Below, in pieces: positions 8,504-15,834 of a DNA stretch of 64,000 nt (position 1 is its first letter; each line of letters begins with the position of its first letter). The stretch is from Vescimonas cirricatena. GTDB taxonomy: Bacteria; Bacillota; Clostridia; Oscillospirales; Oscillospiraceae. The notes beneath the pieces were generated by a model. The model made no database searches. It worked only from the letters and a program-made list of their open reading frames with translations, and was not told where the DNA came from. Location: NCBI RefSeq assembly GCF_020687045.1, contig NZ_JAJEPW010000007.1:15585-79584 (forward strand). The letters are read 5' to 3'. Both the position numbers and the translations under genes were made by a program.

Positions 8504-8944
8504 ATGAACGAGCCTATTCGTACCCAATGGCAAATCCGTTGTGCTTTTAACGGCTTTTGCAAACTGGCGTTGAAGCGAGAAGCTATGAATGCCCACAGGG
8601 ACACAAAGCAGCGACAATTACGCGAGGTTACTTTTTCTGACCTGTCGCCACTGGAAGAAAAACAGCTCTACGTCTGCGACGAGTATTTTGCAGATGATGA
8701 AGCAGAACAGTCTTTCGTTGTCGGCGGCAAAGAAATTACTGCGAAGCTGCTTGCCGAAGCCCTGCACAGTTTGCCGGAAGAAAAGCGGGAAACCGTACTG
8801 CTGTATTATTTCTTTGACATGAGCGAACGCGAGATTGCAAAGTTTTGTAATCTGTCAAGGACAACGGTACAGTCCCGCCGGACAAGCTCAATGAAGCTGT
8901 TAAAACGCTATTTGGAGGAAAAAGCCTATGACTGCACAGATTAG
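8504..8944 (+). CDS. Sigma-70 region 4-like regulator (Tn916 Orf7 type)
   Basis: This 146-residue protein begins MNEPIRTQWQIRCAFNGFCK. The C-terminal part has the sigma region 4 HTH (LPEEKRETVLLYYFFDMSER, then IAKFCNLSRTTVQSRR). It corresponds to the Orf7-type regulator of Tn916-family elements, which activates transcription towards xis, int and, in the circular form, the transfer genes. A very strong AAAGGAGGTGA site precedes the ATG. It overlaps the next gene by 17 bp. Confidence 0.88.
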   Translation: MNEPIRTQWQIRCAFNGFCKLALKREAMNAHRDTKQRQLREVTFSDLSPLEEKQLYVCDEYFADDEAEQSFVVGGKEITAKLLAEALHSLPEEKRETVLLYYFFDMSEREIAKFCNLSRTTVQSRRTSSMKLLKRYLEEKAYDCTD

Positions 8945-9179
8945 TAAATCAGAACAGGACGAACGCGGCTTGTTGCCTTACCCGGTAATCATAGCCGCTA
9001 CTAAGGGCGACCCGGAAGCTATGAACATTGTCGTACAGCATTACGAAAGCTACATAGCGTCCCTGTCTATGCGAAAGCTGCGTGATGAGCGCGGAAATAT
9101 CTATTGGGGCATAGATGAGGATATACGCGACCGCTTGCGTTCGCGTCTTATGCGGGCTGTCCTTTCATTCAAGGTTTGA
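8928..9179 (+). CDS. Small helix-turn-helix protein (Tn916 Orf8 type)
   Basis: This 83-residue protein contains LPYPVIIAATKGDPEAMNIV and ends RLRSRLMRAVLSFKV, the pattern of short sigma region 2-like proteins found after the Orf7-type gene in Tn916-family elements. Its start lies inside the sigma-like gene, using GGAGG within that gene as ribosome site. It probably acts together with the sigma-like protein. Confidence 0.85.
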   Translation: MTAQISKSEQDERGLLPYPVIIAATKGDPEAMNIVVQHYESYIASLSMRKLRDERGNIYWGIDEDIRDRLRSRLMRAVLSFKV

Positions 9180-9541
9180 GATAACCACAAGCAGCGTCCC
9201 CCTTTCCGCTGCCTGTTGACTTGACCTTACTTGCTCTTTGACAAAGAAAGCGACGCAAGATAACGGCGACGCAGTATAGGGCAAATCGGATACGTCCTTT
9301 TTGCGTTGAGCCATACGGCAGGTGCGCCATGACGCTTTTCTTCTATTGGAGAAAGTCGAGCGACCACCACCACGCCGGGGAACAAGTGTAGCGGCTTGTG
9401 GGCGACGACACGCACTAAGGGTAGACAAGCCTTTATAGCCATAGTCCGAGCGTTAAAAGCGTCGCAGGCATTGGGTAGAGCTGCCTTAACGGGCAGGGGT
9501 GGAACTCCCGCGAGGTTGTGCTAACAGCCGTCCGATTAAAG
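9180..9541 (+). other. Non-coding stretch before xis
   Basis: No convincing gene is seen in the 409 bp between the HTH gene and xis. It contains a small hairpin, CTGCC (9481-9485) with GGCAG (9492-9496), and then the RBS-pairing element annotated separately. Minus-strand open frames here lack ribosome sites. It may be an untranslated leader of the xis-int transcript. Confidence 0.5.
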
Positions 9542-9580
9542 CCCCTTTTACTATTCACTTTTCCTAATATTGAAAGGGGG
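9542..9580 (+). promoter_or_regulatory. Hairpin that would sequester the xis ribosome site
   Basis: CCCCTTT (9542-9548) is complementary to AAAGGGG (9573-9579), which is the Shine-Dalgarno element of xis (ATG at 9589). Folding would hide the ribosome site, suggesting translational control of the excisionase. The loop is 24 bases and AT-rich. Confidence 0.5.
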
Positions 9581-9588
9581 ACGATACT

Positions 9589-9792
9589 ATGAGTAACGCC
9601 GACGTGCCTATTTGGGAAAAATACACGCTTACGATAGATGAAGCAGCTAAATACTTCCGTATCGGAGAAAACAAGCTGCGTAAATTAGCCGAGGAAAATC
9701 CTGCCGCCGGGTGGGTTATTATGAACGGCAACCGTATTCAAATCAAGCGCAAACAGTTTGAAAAAATGATTGATACCATAGACACAATCTGA
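9589..9792 (+). CDS. xis: Excisionase (Tn916/Tn1549 Xis family)
   Basis: This 67-residue basic protein starts MSNADVPIWEKYTLTIDEAA and contains the winged-helix pattern AAKYFRIGENKLRKLAEENP. This is the Xis of Tn916/Tn1549-type elements, which binds the element ends and directs integrase toward excision. It lies 80 bp before int, the standard arrangement. The ribosome site is AAAGGGGG, partly occluded in a predicted hairpin. Confidence 0.92.
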   Translation: MSNADVPIWEKYTLTIDEAAKYFRIGENKLRKLAEENPAAGWVIMNGNRIQIKRKQFEKMIDTIDTI

Positions 9793-9814
9793 TAGTGAAA
9801 TTGAGCCTTGAATG

Positions 9815-9823
9815 TGCTATAAT
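9815..9823 (+). promoter_or_regulatory. Extended -10 promoter for int
   Basis: TGcTATAAT at 9815-9823 is a perfect extended -10. No good -35 is visible 17 bp upstream. It would drive int (start 9873) independently of xis. Confidence 0.5.
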
Positions 9824-9872
9824 GGGATAAGCATATCAAGGCTCTTTCCGTCTTGGAAAGGAGCATTGAAAA

Positions 9873-11066
9873 ATGTCAAAGAAAAGACGTGACAGCAAAA
9901 ATCGAGTTTTGCGGTCGGGAGAGAGCCAGAGAAAAGACGGAAGATATGCTTACAAATATATAGATACCTTTGGTAATCCGCAGTTTGTGTATGCGTGGAA
10001 GTTAGTACCTACGGACAAGACCCCTGCCGGAAAGCGTGAGGATATATCCCTACGAGAAAAGGTAAAAGAGATACAGAAAGACCTTGACGACGGGATAGAC
10101 ACCATAGGCAAGAAAATGACGGTCTGCCAACTTTATGCAAAGCAGATACGCCACCGGGGAAATGTAAGGTACAATACGAAAAACGGACGCAAGCGGCTGA
10201 TGAAGCTACTGGAAGAAGATAAACTTGGGGGCTGCCCGATTGACAGCGTGAAGCTGTCCGACGCGAAAGAATGGGCAATCCGCATGAAAGAAAAAGGAAT
10301 TTCCTATAAGACTATCAGTAATGACAAGCGTTCCTTGAAAGCTGCCTTTTACACAGCGATACAGGACGATTGCATAAGGAAAAATCCTTTTGACTTCCAG
10401 TTAAACACTGTCATTGAAGATGATACAGAACCAAAGGTTCCGCTAACACCAGCGCAGGAAGAAAGTTTTTTGTCCTTTGCTCAAAATGACAAAGTTTATC
10501 AGAAGTATTATGACGAGCTTATTATTTTGCTTGGGACAGGGCTTCGTATCTCTGAACTTTGCGGGCTGACCGATACTGACATTAACTTTGAGAATAGGAT
10601 AATCAATGTAGACCACCAACTTTTAAGAAGTGCGGAAACAGGATATTACATTGAAACACCAAAAACGAAAAGCGGTATTCGTCAAATTCCAATGAGCGAA
10701 AAAGTATATGAAGCATTTAACCGAGTGCTGAAACGGCGCAGGGGTGCAAAAGCTGTTACTATTGACGGTTACAGCAACTTCCTTTTCCTCAACCGGGACG
10801 GCTACCCGAAAACAGCTACCAATTATGACGGTATGTTTAGGGGGCTTGCAAAGAAGTACAACAAGTACCATGAGGAAGCTCTACCGAAAGTAATGACACC
10901 GCACACCTTACGTCATACGTTCTGTACCAACATGGCAAATGCCGGAATGAACCCGAAAGCATTACAGTACATTATGGGACATTCCAACATTACTATGACG
11001 CTGAACTATTACGCACACGCTACTTTCGACAGCGCAAAAGCTGAAATGCTGCGGATAGCAGCTTAG
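9873..11066 (+). CDS. int: Tyrosine integrase (Tn916/Tn1549 family)
   Basis: This 397-residue tyrosine recombinase has an N-terminal arm-binding domain (MSKKRRDSKNRVLRSGESQR), a SAM-like core-binding domain (about 85-185) and a C-terminal catalytic domain. Visible catalytic elements are the first Arg in LGTGLRISELCGL, HTLRHTF, and the Tyr in GHSNITMTLNYYAHA. Length and motifs fit Int of Tn1549. It catalyses excision as a circle and insertion at T-rich/A-rich sites. The short repeats TTTACTACTT just after the stop (about 11080-11100) may be arm-type binding sites. Confidence 0.95.
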   Translation: MSKKRRDSKNRVLRSGESQRKDGRYAYKYIDTFGNPQFVYAWKLVPTDKTPAGKREDISLREKVKEIQKDLDDGIDTIGKKMTVCQLYAKQIRHRGNVRYNTKNGRKRLMKLLEEDKLGGCPIDSVKLSDAKEWAIRMKEKGISYKTISNDKRSLKAAFYTAIQDDCIRKNPFDFQLNTVIEDDTEPKVPLTPAQEESFLSFAQNDKVYQKYYDELIILLGTGLRISELCGLTDTDINFENRIINVDHQLLRSAETGYYIETPKTKSGIRQIPMSEKVYEAFNRVLKRRRGAKAVTIDGYSNFLFLNRDGYPKTATNYDGMFRGLAKKYNKYHEEALPKVMTPHTLRHTFCTNMANAGMNPKALQYIMGHSNITMTLNYYAHATFDSAKAEMLRIAA

Positions 11067-11250
11067 TAGTAAATCAAGGTTTTACTACTTCTTTACTACT
11101 TTTGAAAGCAAAAACCTAAGCGGATATAAAAATATATGTGAGTTTCTTCCGATACGAAAAATGCCGGAAAAGCCTGTAAATACGGGCTATACCGGCATAT
11201 AAGAACTTCTAAAAAGATAATCAAAATTCATATCTAATTTTCTATGAAAA
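11067..11250. other. Right end of the first element and its junction with the M23 gene
   Basis: After the int stop come two copies of TTTACTACTT (about 11080-11100), a hairpin of GCCGG and CCGGC arms near 11163-11196 and the target-like motif TTTTctatgAAAA at 11238-11250. From 11213 the frame of the M23 peptidase is open. The element terminus is therefore within roughly 11205-11250, though the exact base needs comparison with an empty site. Confidence 0.6.
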
Positions 11251-11812
11251 CATCCGCTCCAAGATGGGAACGGAGATCACCGCAGAGGATCAGGCCAACG
11301 CCACCGAAATCTATTACCGTATCCTTTGCGGTGGGCCAGCCCCCACCTATGGTTCTGAGTTTGACATCTGGAGCGATGGCCTGCCTCTTTCCGACGCACC
11401 GTTCATCGGCGCGGATGGCTTCTGCTCTCCCATCGGAGAGAGCTGGAGGAGTGTGGTGACCTCAGAATTTGGCTGGCGCAAAGACCCATTTACCGGGAAG
11501 GGTGCCGGACACACCGGCATCGATCTGGGAATGCCCAAGGGGACACCTATCCGGGCCGCCCTCACTGGAACTGTCTACCTGGTGCGCTACTCCACCACCG
11601 GCTATGGGTACCATGTGATGATCGACCACGGCGGCGGTTTCGTCACACTCTACGCGCACTGCTCCAAACTGTTGGTAGCTGAGGGGCAGCAGGTACAGGC
11701 TGGGGATATCATCGCTGAGGTGGGTTCGACCGGGCGCTCTACCGGTAACCATCTGCATTTCGAGGTGCGGATTAACGGCGAAAAACAAAATCCGAGAAGC
11801 TATCTGCCATAA
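11213..11812 (+). pseudogene. M23 (LytM-type) peptidase of the conjugation apparatus, 5' end cut off by the first element
   Basis: The frame is open from 11213 and has a first ATG at 11264 without a ribosome site. The visible part is the C-terminal M23 domain, with the zinc ligand motif GHTGIDLGMPKGT and the HxH motif GNHLHFEVRING. The preceding segment TEITAEDQANATEIYYRILC looks like the tail of an N-terminal region. Proteins of this kind in clostridial conjugative elements are 300-500 residues with a lytic or structural N-terminus and open the peptidoglycan for the secretion channel. Here the N-terminus is replaced by the end of the Tn1549-like element, so the gene is probably inactive. Confidence 0.8.
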
Positions 11813-11852
11813 TTCCATCAACCTGATATATCCAAAGTAAGGAGGGATCCCT

Positions 11853-12020
11853 ATGGAAAGAAATCTGATATCCACCTGTCAGGTCTGCGACTGCACCCGC
11901 TGTGCCCGACAAAACAACTGCCCCAATGAGGAGGCTGCCTGTGGTGAGTGTACCCCCACCAACCCGGCATGGCATTGCGCTGATTACCTGCCAATGGTAG
12001 AAAGGAGCCAGAAATGTTGA
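11853..12020 (+). CDS. Small cysteine-rich protein of the conjugation module
   Basis: This 55-residue protein begins MERNLISTCQVCDCTRCARQ. It has nine cysteines, mostly in CxxC-like spacing, suggesting metal binding or disulfides; no signal peptide is seen. GGAGGG precedes the ATG by 7 bases. Its last codons overlap the next gene by 7 bp (ATGTTGA), so they are coupled. The family is not recognised; similar tiny Cys-rich genes are often overlooked. Confidence 0.65.
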   Translation: MERNLISTCQVCDCTRCARQNNCPNEEAACGECTPTNPAWHCADYLPMVERSQKC

Positions 12021-12616
12021 AGCTCCATGCGTTTCTAAACCGCAAACCATCTTCGCTTTTGCCGCCGCCGTGTCAGGTAGAAGCTGTAGTAGAGCTGGAT
12101 GCCGTTTCGTTTGAAAACCTTCTCCAGAGGCCAATGGATGACCAGCCGCAGATAACGGCACATAAATCTCTGATGCGCTGTGAGGAGGGCGTGGAGCATT
12201 GCGTGCTGTTTTTAGGGGAAGGAAGTCAAGATGGCGTCTTGGTCAATTCAGAGGGATATGACTGGGCAAGATACGCTGCTTTCATTCCAGGCGCCCGCAT
12301 GATTGCCAATTCCCATTTGGAGCAAGGCATCAGCCTACGGGATTTGGTGACCCTGGGGTTGCCCGATCACGATGTGTATCTGGTTCACCAGACAGCGGAT
12401 GTCGGCTTTATCCCTGCCGCAGATCTCGCCAGCTTGACAGACCAGGGCAAAGCACAGTTTGCCCCTCTTCTGGATGCGCGTGTAGCCTCCATCAAACAGG
12501 GAGCTTATGGTGTAGAGGTGGCGCTGACTGGAATCGAGCCTGAACTGTTGACCTGTTATGACCAGGCGGTTGCCGACTCTCAGAGGTCAACTCACGCTCT
12601 GGAATACTTTATGTAA
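12014..12616 (+). CDS. DUF6329-like conserved ICE protein
   Basis: This 200-residue protein begins MLKLHAFLNRKPSSLLPPPC. It contains a segment typical of a small conserved family in clostridial integrative elements (VNSEGYDWARYAAFIPGARM). No membrane segment or catalytic motif is evident. It is coupled to the Cys-rich gene upstream and followed 12 bp later by the DUF6103-like gene. The function is unknown; conservation near relaxase genes suggests an accessory role in transfer or regulation. The family name is from memory of the pattern. Confidence 0.6.
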   Translation: MLKLHAFLNRKPSSLLPPPCQVEAVVELDAVSFENLLQRPMDDQPQITAHKSLMRCEEGVEHCVLFLGEGSQDGVLVNSEGYDWARYAAFIPGARMIANSHLEQGISLRDLVTLGLPDHDVYLVHQTADVGFIPAADLASLTDQGKAQFAPLLDARVASIKQGAYGVEVALTGIEPELLTCYDQAVADSQRSTHALEYFM

Positions 12617-12628
12617 GGGGGACAACCA

Positions 12629-12889
12629 ATGAAAAGAATGACCATCACCGTCAGTTATGAACAGGAGAAGCTCAAGGCCCTCCAGTTCTATGCGGGAAAG
12701 AACGGCACTTCTTTGGAATCGGATCTGGATGCATTCATGGAAAAACTCTACAAGAAATATGTACCATCCCAGACCAGAGAGTACATTGAAAGCATGGCGG
12801 AACCGGAGGAACAGCCCCGTCCGCGCTCTGCCCGGTCCCCTCGAAGCGCCACATCAGACACCTTGGACACCGGGAAGGAGACTGAGTAA
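12629..12889 (+). CDS. DUF6103-like small protein
   Basis: This 86-residue protein begins MKRMTITVSYEQEKLKALQF. The N-terminal 50 residues resemble ribbon-helix-helix-type small proteins annotated as DUF6103 in clostridial conjugative elements. The C-terminal 30 residues are low complexity (Arg/Ser/Pro). A GGGGGAC ribosome site precedes it, and its stop overlaps the next start by one base (TAATG). Confidence 0.7.
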   Translation: MKRMTITVSYEQEKLKALQFYAGKNGTSLESDLDAFMEKLYKKYVPSQTREYIESMAEPEEQPRPRSARSPRSATSDTLDTGKETE

Positions 12890-14335
12890 TGGCAGGTTCT
12901 GTATCCGCCGAGGTATGGCTGAATCAGCGGCGCTGGGATGCGTTGGAGGAATCGCTGAAAGCTCAAGGCAGCAACATTGAACGGCATTTGCAGGACTATC
13001 TGATCAAACTATACAATGAGACGGTTCCATTTGATCAGTGGCTGCAGATTGAAAATGCCATTACAAAGGAGGAACTGGAGTCGGCGCAGGCAGCGGAAGA
13101 CCAGAAAGTCTATGCGGCCTTTCATATTCGGGAGCATGGCCATGACAGCATCTTTTCAACGGGCAACGGCGAGGAATTTCTGGATGTGGCCATACGGCTG
13201 CGCCATTATGTACGAGGAGGCGCTTCGGCAGTGAGGGGGGATTTCTCCCACCACTTTTATAAGACTCAGTCCATTACGCGGGAGCGGTTTGATGAATTGG
13301 CCGCCCTGCGCCTTGAAAATACCGGCAAGGTAACAGGAGCGTTTGAGATCGATCTGGATGCTGGCTGGTGTTCCGCACTGAATCTCGCAGACGGTTGGCA
13401 GACCTTCAAAATCAAAGATGTATCTACAGCTGCCTACCACGCTGACCGACCTCGTAGCATCCAAAGAGGTGAGCAATGGCGCAAGTTGGTAGACTATCTA
13501 TATGGGCGGGACATTGAACCGCAGACCTTTGGCCCGGTTGAAACCAGAGGGATCCGACCACTGATGGAAGGCGACCTCAGCTTTTCGGATGAGATTGTTC
13601 TGTCAGGCCATGAACTGAATTTCAAGTATGACTTCATCAACGATGAGGCCAGACGGGAGGTTCTTGGGACGATGGTGGACTGCCCAGAACCGGGGGATGG
13701 GCTGGATATCCTCTGTCATTACGATGCCGCACGGCAGGACACTGGCAGCGGTCTTTCCCTTACGCTATACCGCCATGATGGATTGGAACAGAGATCTTTC
13801 AGCTATCCCTTGGGGAAAGAAGAACGGGCGCTTTTGCGAAAACAGATGGAAGCGGACTGCCTCGGCAGGACCGGGCAAACGCTGAATGGTTACTATGCAC
13901 AGCTGGATTTGGAGCGAGGAGAATCTCCCCCGGAGCTCAAGGGGGGGTACCAAAAGGCTGCCGGTAGATGCGGTGTCCTTCACCGATGAGATTACAGAGT
14001 GTGATGGGAAACTGAACTTTTATATCCCCACCTATTTTGACCCGGACGCTGTGTTTGGAACCCATGTATGCACTGATGCCAACGATGACTGGGTGGATGT
14101 GTACGCCGGTTTTGACTGGAAAACCGGGCGGATGGACAGCGCACTGACCGTGCGCCTCTGCTGTACTGATGGACATGAGTTTGAGTTTTCCTATCGTCTT
14201 TCTCCCACGGAACAGGTCCAGCTGTGGGAAAAGATGGACGCTTACTGCCGCCAGCAGAATGGTCAAAGCTTGGAGGAAGCAAGGGCCGCTTTGCTGCAAA
14301 CGCAGGCAGAAGAAGGAATGGAGATCCGGATGTAG
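12889..14335 (+). pseudogene. Two-repeat conserved ICE protein interrupted by a frameshift in a G7 run
   Basis: Frame 1 runs from ATG 12889 to a stop at 13989; the rest of the protein continues in frame 2 to 14335. The switch point is the G7 tract at 13941-13947; six Gs would restore one ORF of about 481 residues. The join is supported by homology between the two halves: an internal repeat is recognisable as SFSDEIVLSGHELNFKYDF in the first half and SFTDEITECDGKLNFYIP in the second, each followed by an acidic stretch and a QxLxxxxA-like tail. The N-terminal about 70 residues resemble the preceding DUF6103-like protein. The function is unknown. It may be a true frameshift, a phase-variable tract or a sequencing error. 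Confidence 0.7.
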
Positions 14336-14480
14336 GCAGCACCATTCGGCAGCCTTTGCCGCTTCCCACAGTTTTTCGGCCTGTATTTTATTGGTAGTGG
14401 TGAATAGCTTTTCAAACCAGAGCGTGGCATTGTGTTGTCGGGCAAACCGCCAAAACATCAAATGAATAGGAGGCAACAAA

Positions 14481-14918
14481 ATGGATCAAACAAGAGCCAG
14501 AGAGCTGCAGGAGAAGCTGGCGCTGGAGGCCGCTGCTATGCTGTCGCTGGCCGGAAGCGGAGCAGAAACTGCGCCCTATGAGCAGGCAGTCAGCCTAATC
14601 GGGAAAGCATGGCGACTGACTGCGGAGGAAACCTCAGAACAGCTTGCTCTCATTGAGCAGGAAAAGGCAGTCATGGGCCGCATCGAAAATGGGGAGTCAG
14701 CCGAGCATATCAGGCAGGAACTGCTCCTGAACTGGTCTGGGCTGGAGAGTATCGAGGTGCTGGAGGGTCTCTTCGAAACCTCTACCTTACTGGAAACCGC
14801 ACCTGAACGCAGATCCCTGTTCGATATGGCCATGCTCCTGATTGAAACTCAAAACCTGCTGGATTGGATTGAGAAAACAGATGCAGAAAAAGAGAAGCTG
14901 ATACAGAACTTCACCTAA
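14481..14918 (+). CDS. Helical, Glu-rich conserved protein of unknown function
   Basis: This 145-residue protein begins MDQTRARELQEKLALEAAAM. It is almost wholly predicted helical and acidic, with no membrane segment. An AGGAGG site lies upstream of the ATG. The 145-bp gap before it (14336-14480) shows no gene. It is followed by a strong hairpin and the candidate oriT. I do not recognise the family. Confidence 0.65.
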   Translation: MDQTRARELQEKLALEAAAMLSLAGSGAETAPYEQAVSLIGKAWRLTAEETSEQLALIEQEKAVMGRIENGESAEHIRQELLLNWSGLESIEVLEGLFETSTLLETAPERRSLFDMAMLLIETQNLLDWIEKTDAEKEKLIQNFT

Positions 14919-14930
14919 GTCTCGACAGGA

Positions 14931-14962
14931 GAGGAAAGCCGTGCTTTCGCACGGCTTTCCTC
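14931..14962 (+). terminator. 14-bp perfect hairpin after the accessory gene
   Basis: GAGGAAAGCCGTGC (14931-14944) pairs perfectly with GCACGGCTTTCCTC (14949-14962) around TTTC. The T-tract is poor, so it may be a weak terminator or part of the transfer origin region. The 495-bp non-coding stretch 14919-15413 also holds the oriT candidate below. Confidence 0.6.
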
Positions 14963-15153
14963 TATGTGGGGAGATTCCCCGCTGTTGGCCGCTGTGCCGC
15001 CCTGTGTGCCCTTTTCCGGGGCTGGGTGGCATCCGTACACTACGGCCCTCTTCGGACGATTTGTGGAGGCTTTGTGCAGGCCGTTCCCGAAATAGGCGGT
15101 TATCGTCCTGCATTGACGGGTTCTCGCTTTCGCCTTTGGCACAGGTGAACCGA

Positions 15154-15311
15154 GGGGTCGAAAACAGTGCGGGATAAAGCGCGGGGGTCGCAGAGCGCCC
15201 CCCACACAGCTCACACCGCCCCGCAATGCGGGTCGGGGAACGGTTTTGCGGGGGTCACTTTCTGGGGCCTGGGGTCATGCCGGGGATTATGATGGGCGGA
15301 ATTGCCCGTCA
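15154..15311. other. Candidate oriT of the second element
   Basis: The region lies just upstream of the MobC-like and relaxase genes. It contains four direct copies of GGGGTC (15154-15159, 15184-15189, 15251-15256, 15271-15276), a GC hairpin CCCGCaatGCGGG near 15220-15232, and an 8-bp inverted repeat with one mismatch, TGATGGGC (15290-15297) and GCCCGTCA (15304-15311). Such iterons plus a dyad are typical of relaxosome-binding sites. The nic position cannot be assigned. Confidence 0.45.
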
Positions 15312-15413
15312 TTTCAGCATTTATCTGGAATCAAAGCAGGGATAAGCCAGAAAAAAGAGGATTGCCTCAGTCATTGTACAGTATGGCTGTGGCTTATTTG
15401 ATTGGAGGAAAGC

Positions 15414-15821
15414 ATGGCAAGAGAAAAGATCAAGTTCGCTCTGCGCATTACGCCTGAAACCCAGCAGCTGGTCAAGGACCTTTGTGCAAGGGACAACTGC
15501 CAGAGCCAAAACGAGTTTATTGAAAAGGCCATTCGTTTTTACGCCGGATATGTTTCCAGCGGCGAGGCCATTGACTATCTGCCGCCCGCATTGGTGGCCG
15601 CCCTGCGGGGAACGGTGGAGGACAGCGAACACCGCATTGCGCGGCTGCTCTTCAAGCTGGCCGTGGAAACCAGCATGATGATGAATGTGCTGGCGGCAGG
15701 TATGGAGATCAGCGAGGAGGATCTCCGGCAGCTTCGCGCCAGATGTGTCCGGGAGGTCAAGCAGACCAACGGCAATATCTCCCTCAAGGACGCGGTGAAA
15801 TACCAAAAGGGGCAGGAATAG
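15414..15821 (+). CDS. MobC-like / ribbon-helix-helix relaxosome protein
   Basis: This 135-residue protein begins MAREKIKFALRITPETQQLV. The beta strand plus two helices at the N-terminus (RITPETQQLVKDLCARDNC, then QSQNEFIEKAIRFYAGYV) is a ribbon-helix-helix DNA-binding fold. GGAGG is 6 bases before ATG 15414; an in-frame upstream start is less likely. It directly precedes the relaxase (13-bp gap) and follows the oriT candidate, so it is the probable relaxosome partner. Confidence 0.8.
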   Translation: MAREKIKFALRITPETQQLVKDLCARDNCQSQNEFIEKAIRFYAGYVSSGEAIDYLPPALVAALRGTVEDSEHRIARLLFKLAVETSMMMNVLAAGMEISEEDLRQLRARCVREVKQTNGNISLKDAVKYQKGQE

Positions 15822-15834
15822 GCGGTGACTGAAA

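Larger units (their letters stand above)
1..11245. mobile_element. Right-hand part of a Tn1549/Tn916-family conjugative transposon
   Basis: The block carries a relaxase and MobC-like gene on the minus strand, a cargo operon on the plus strand, and the ordered set sigma-like gene, small HTH gene, xis and Tn916-type int at the right end, which is the layout of Tn916/Tn1549-family elements. The remaining transfer genes would lie left of the window. The right end falls between the int stop (11066) and about 11245, where the sequence becomes the coding frame of an M23 peptidase. The motif TTTTctatgAAAA at 11238-11250 resembles the T-rich/A-rich targets favoured by this family. The exact terminus was not determined. 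Confidence 0.8.
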
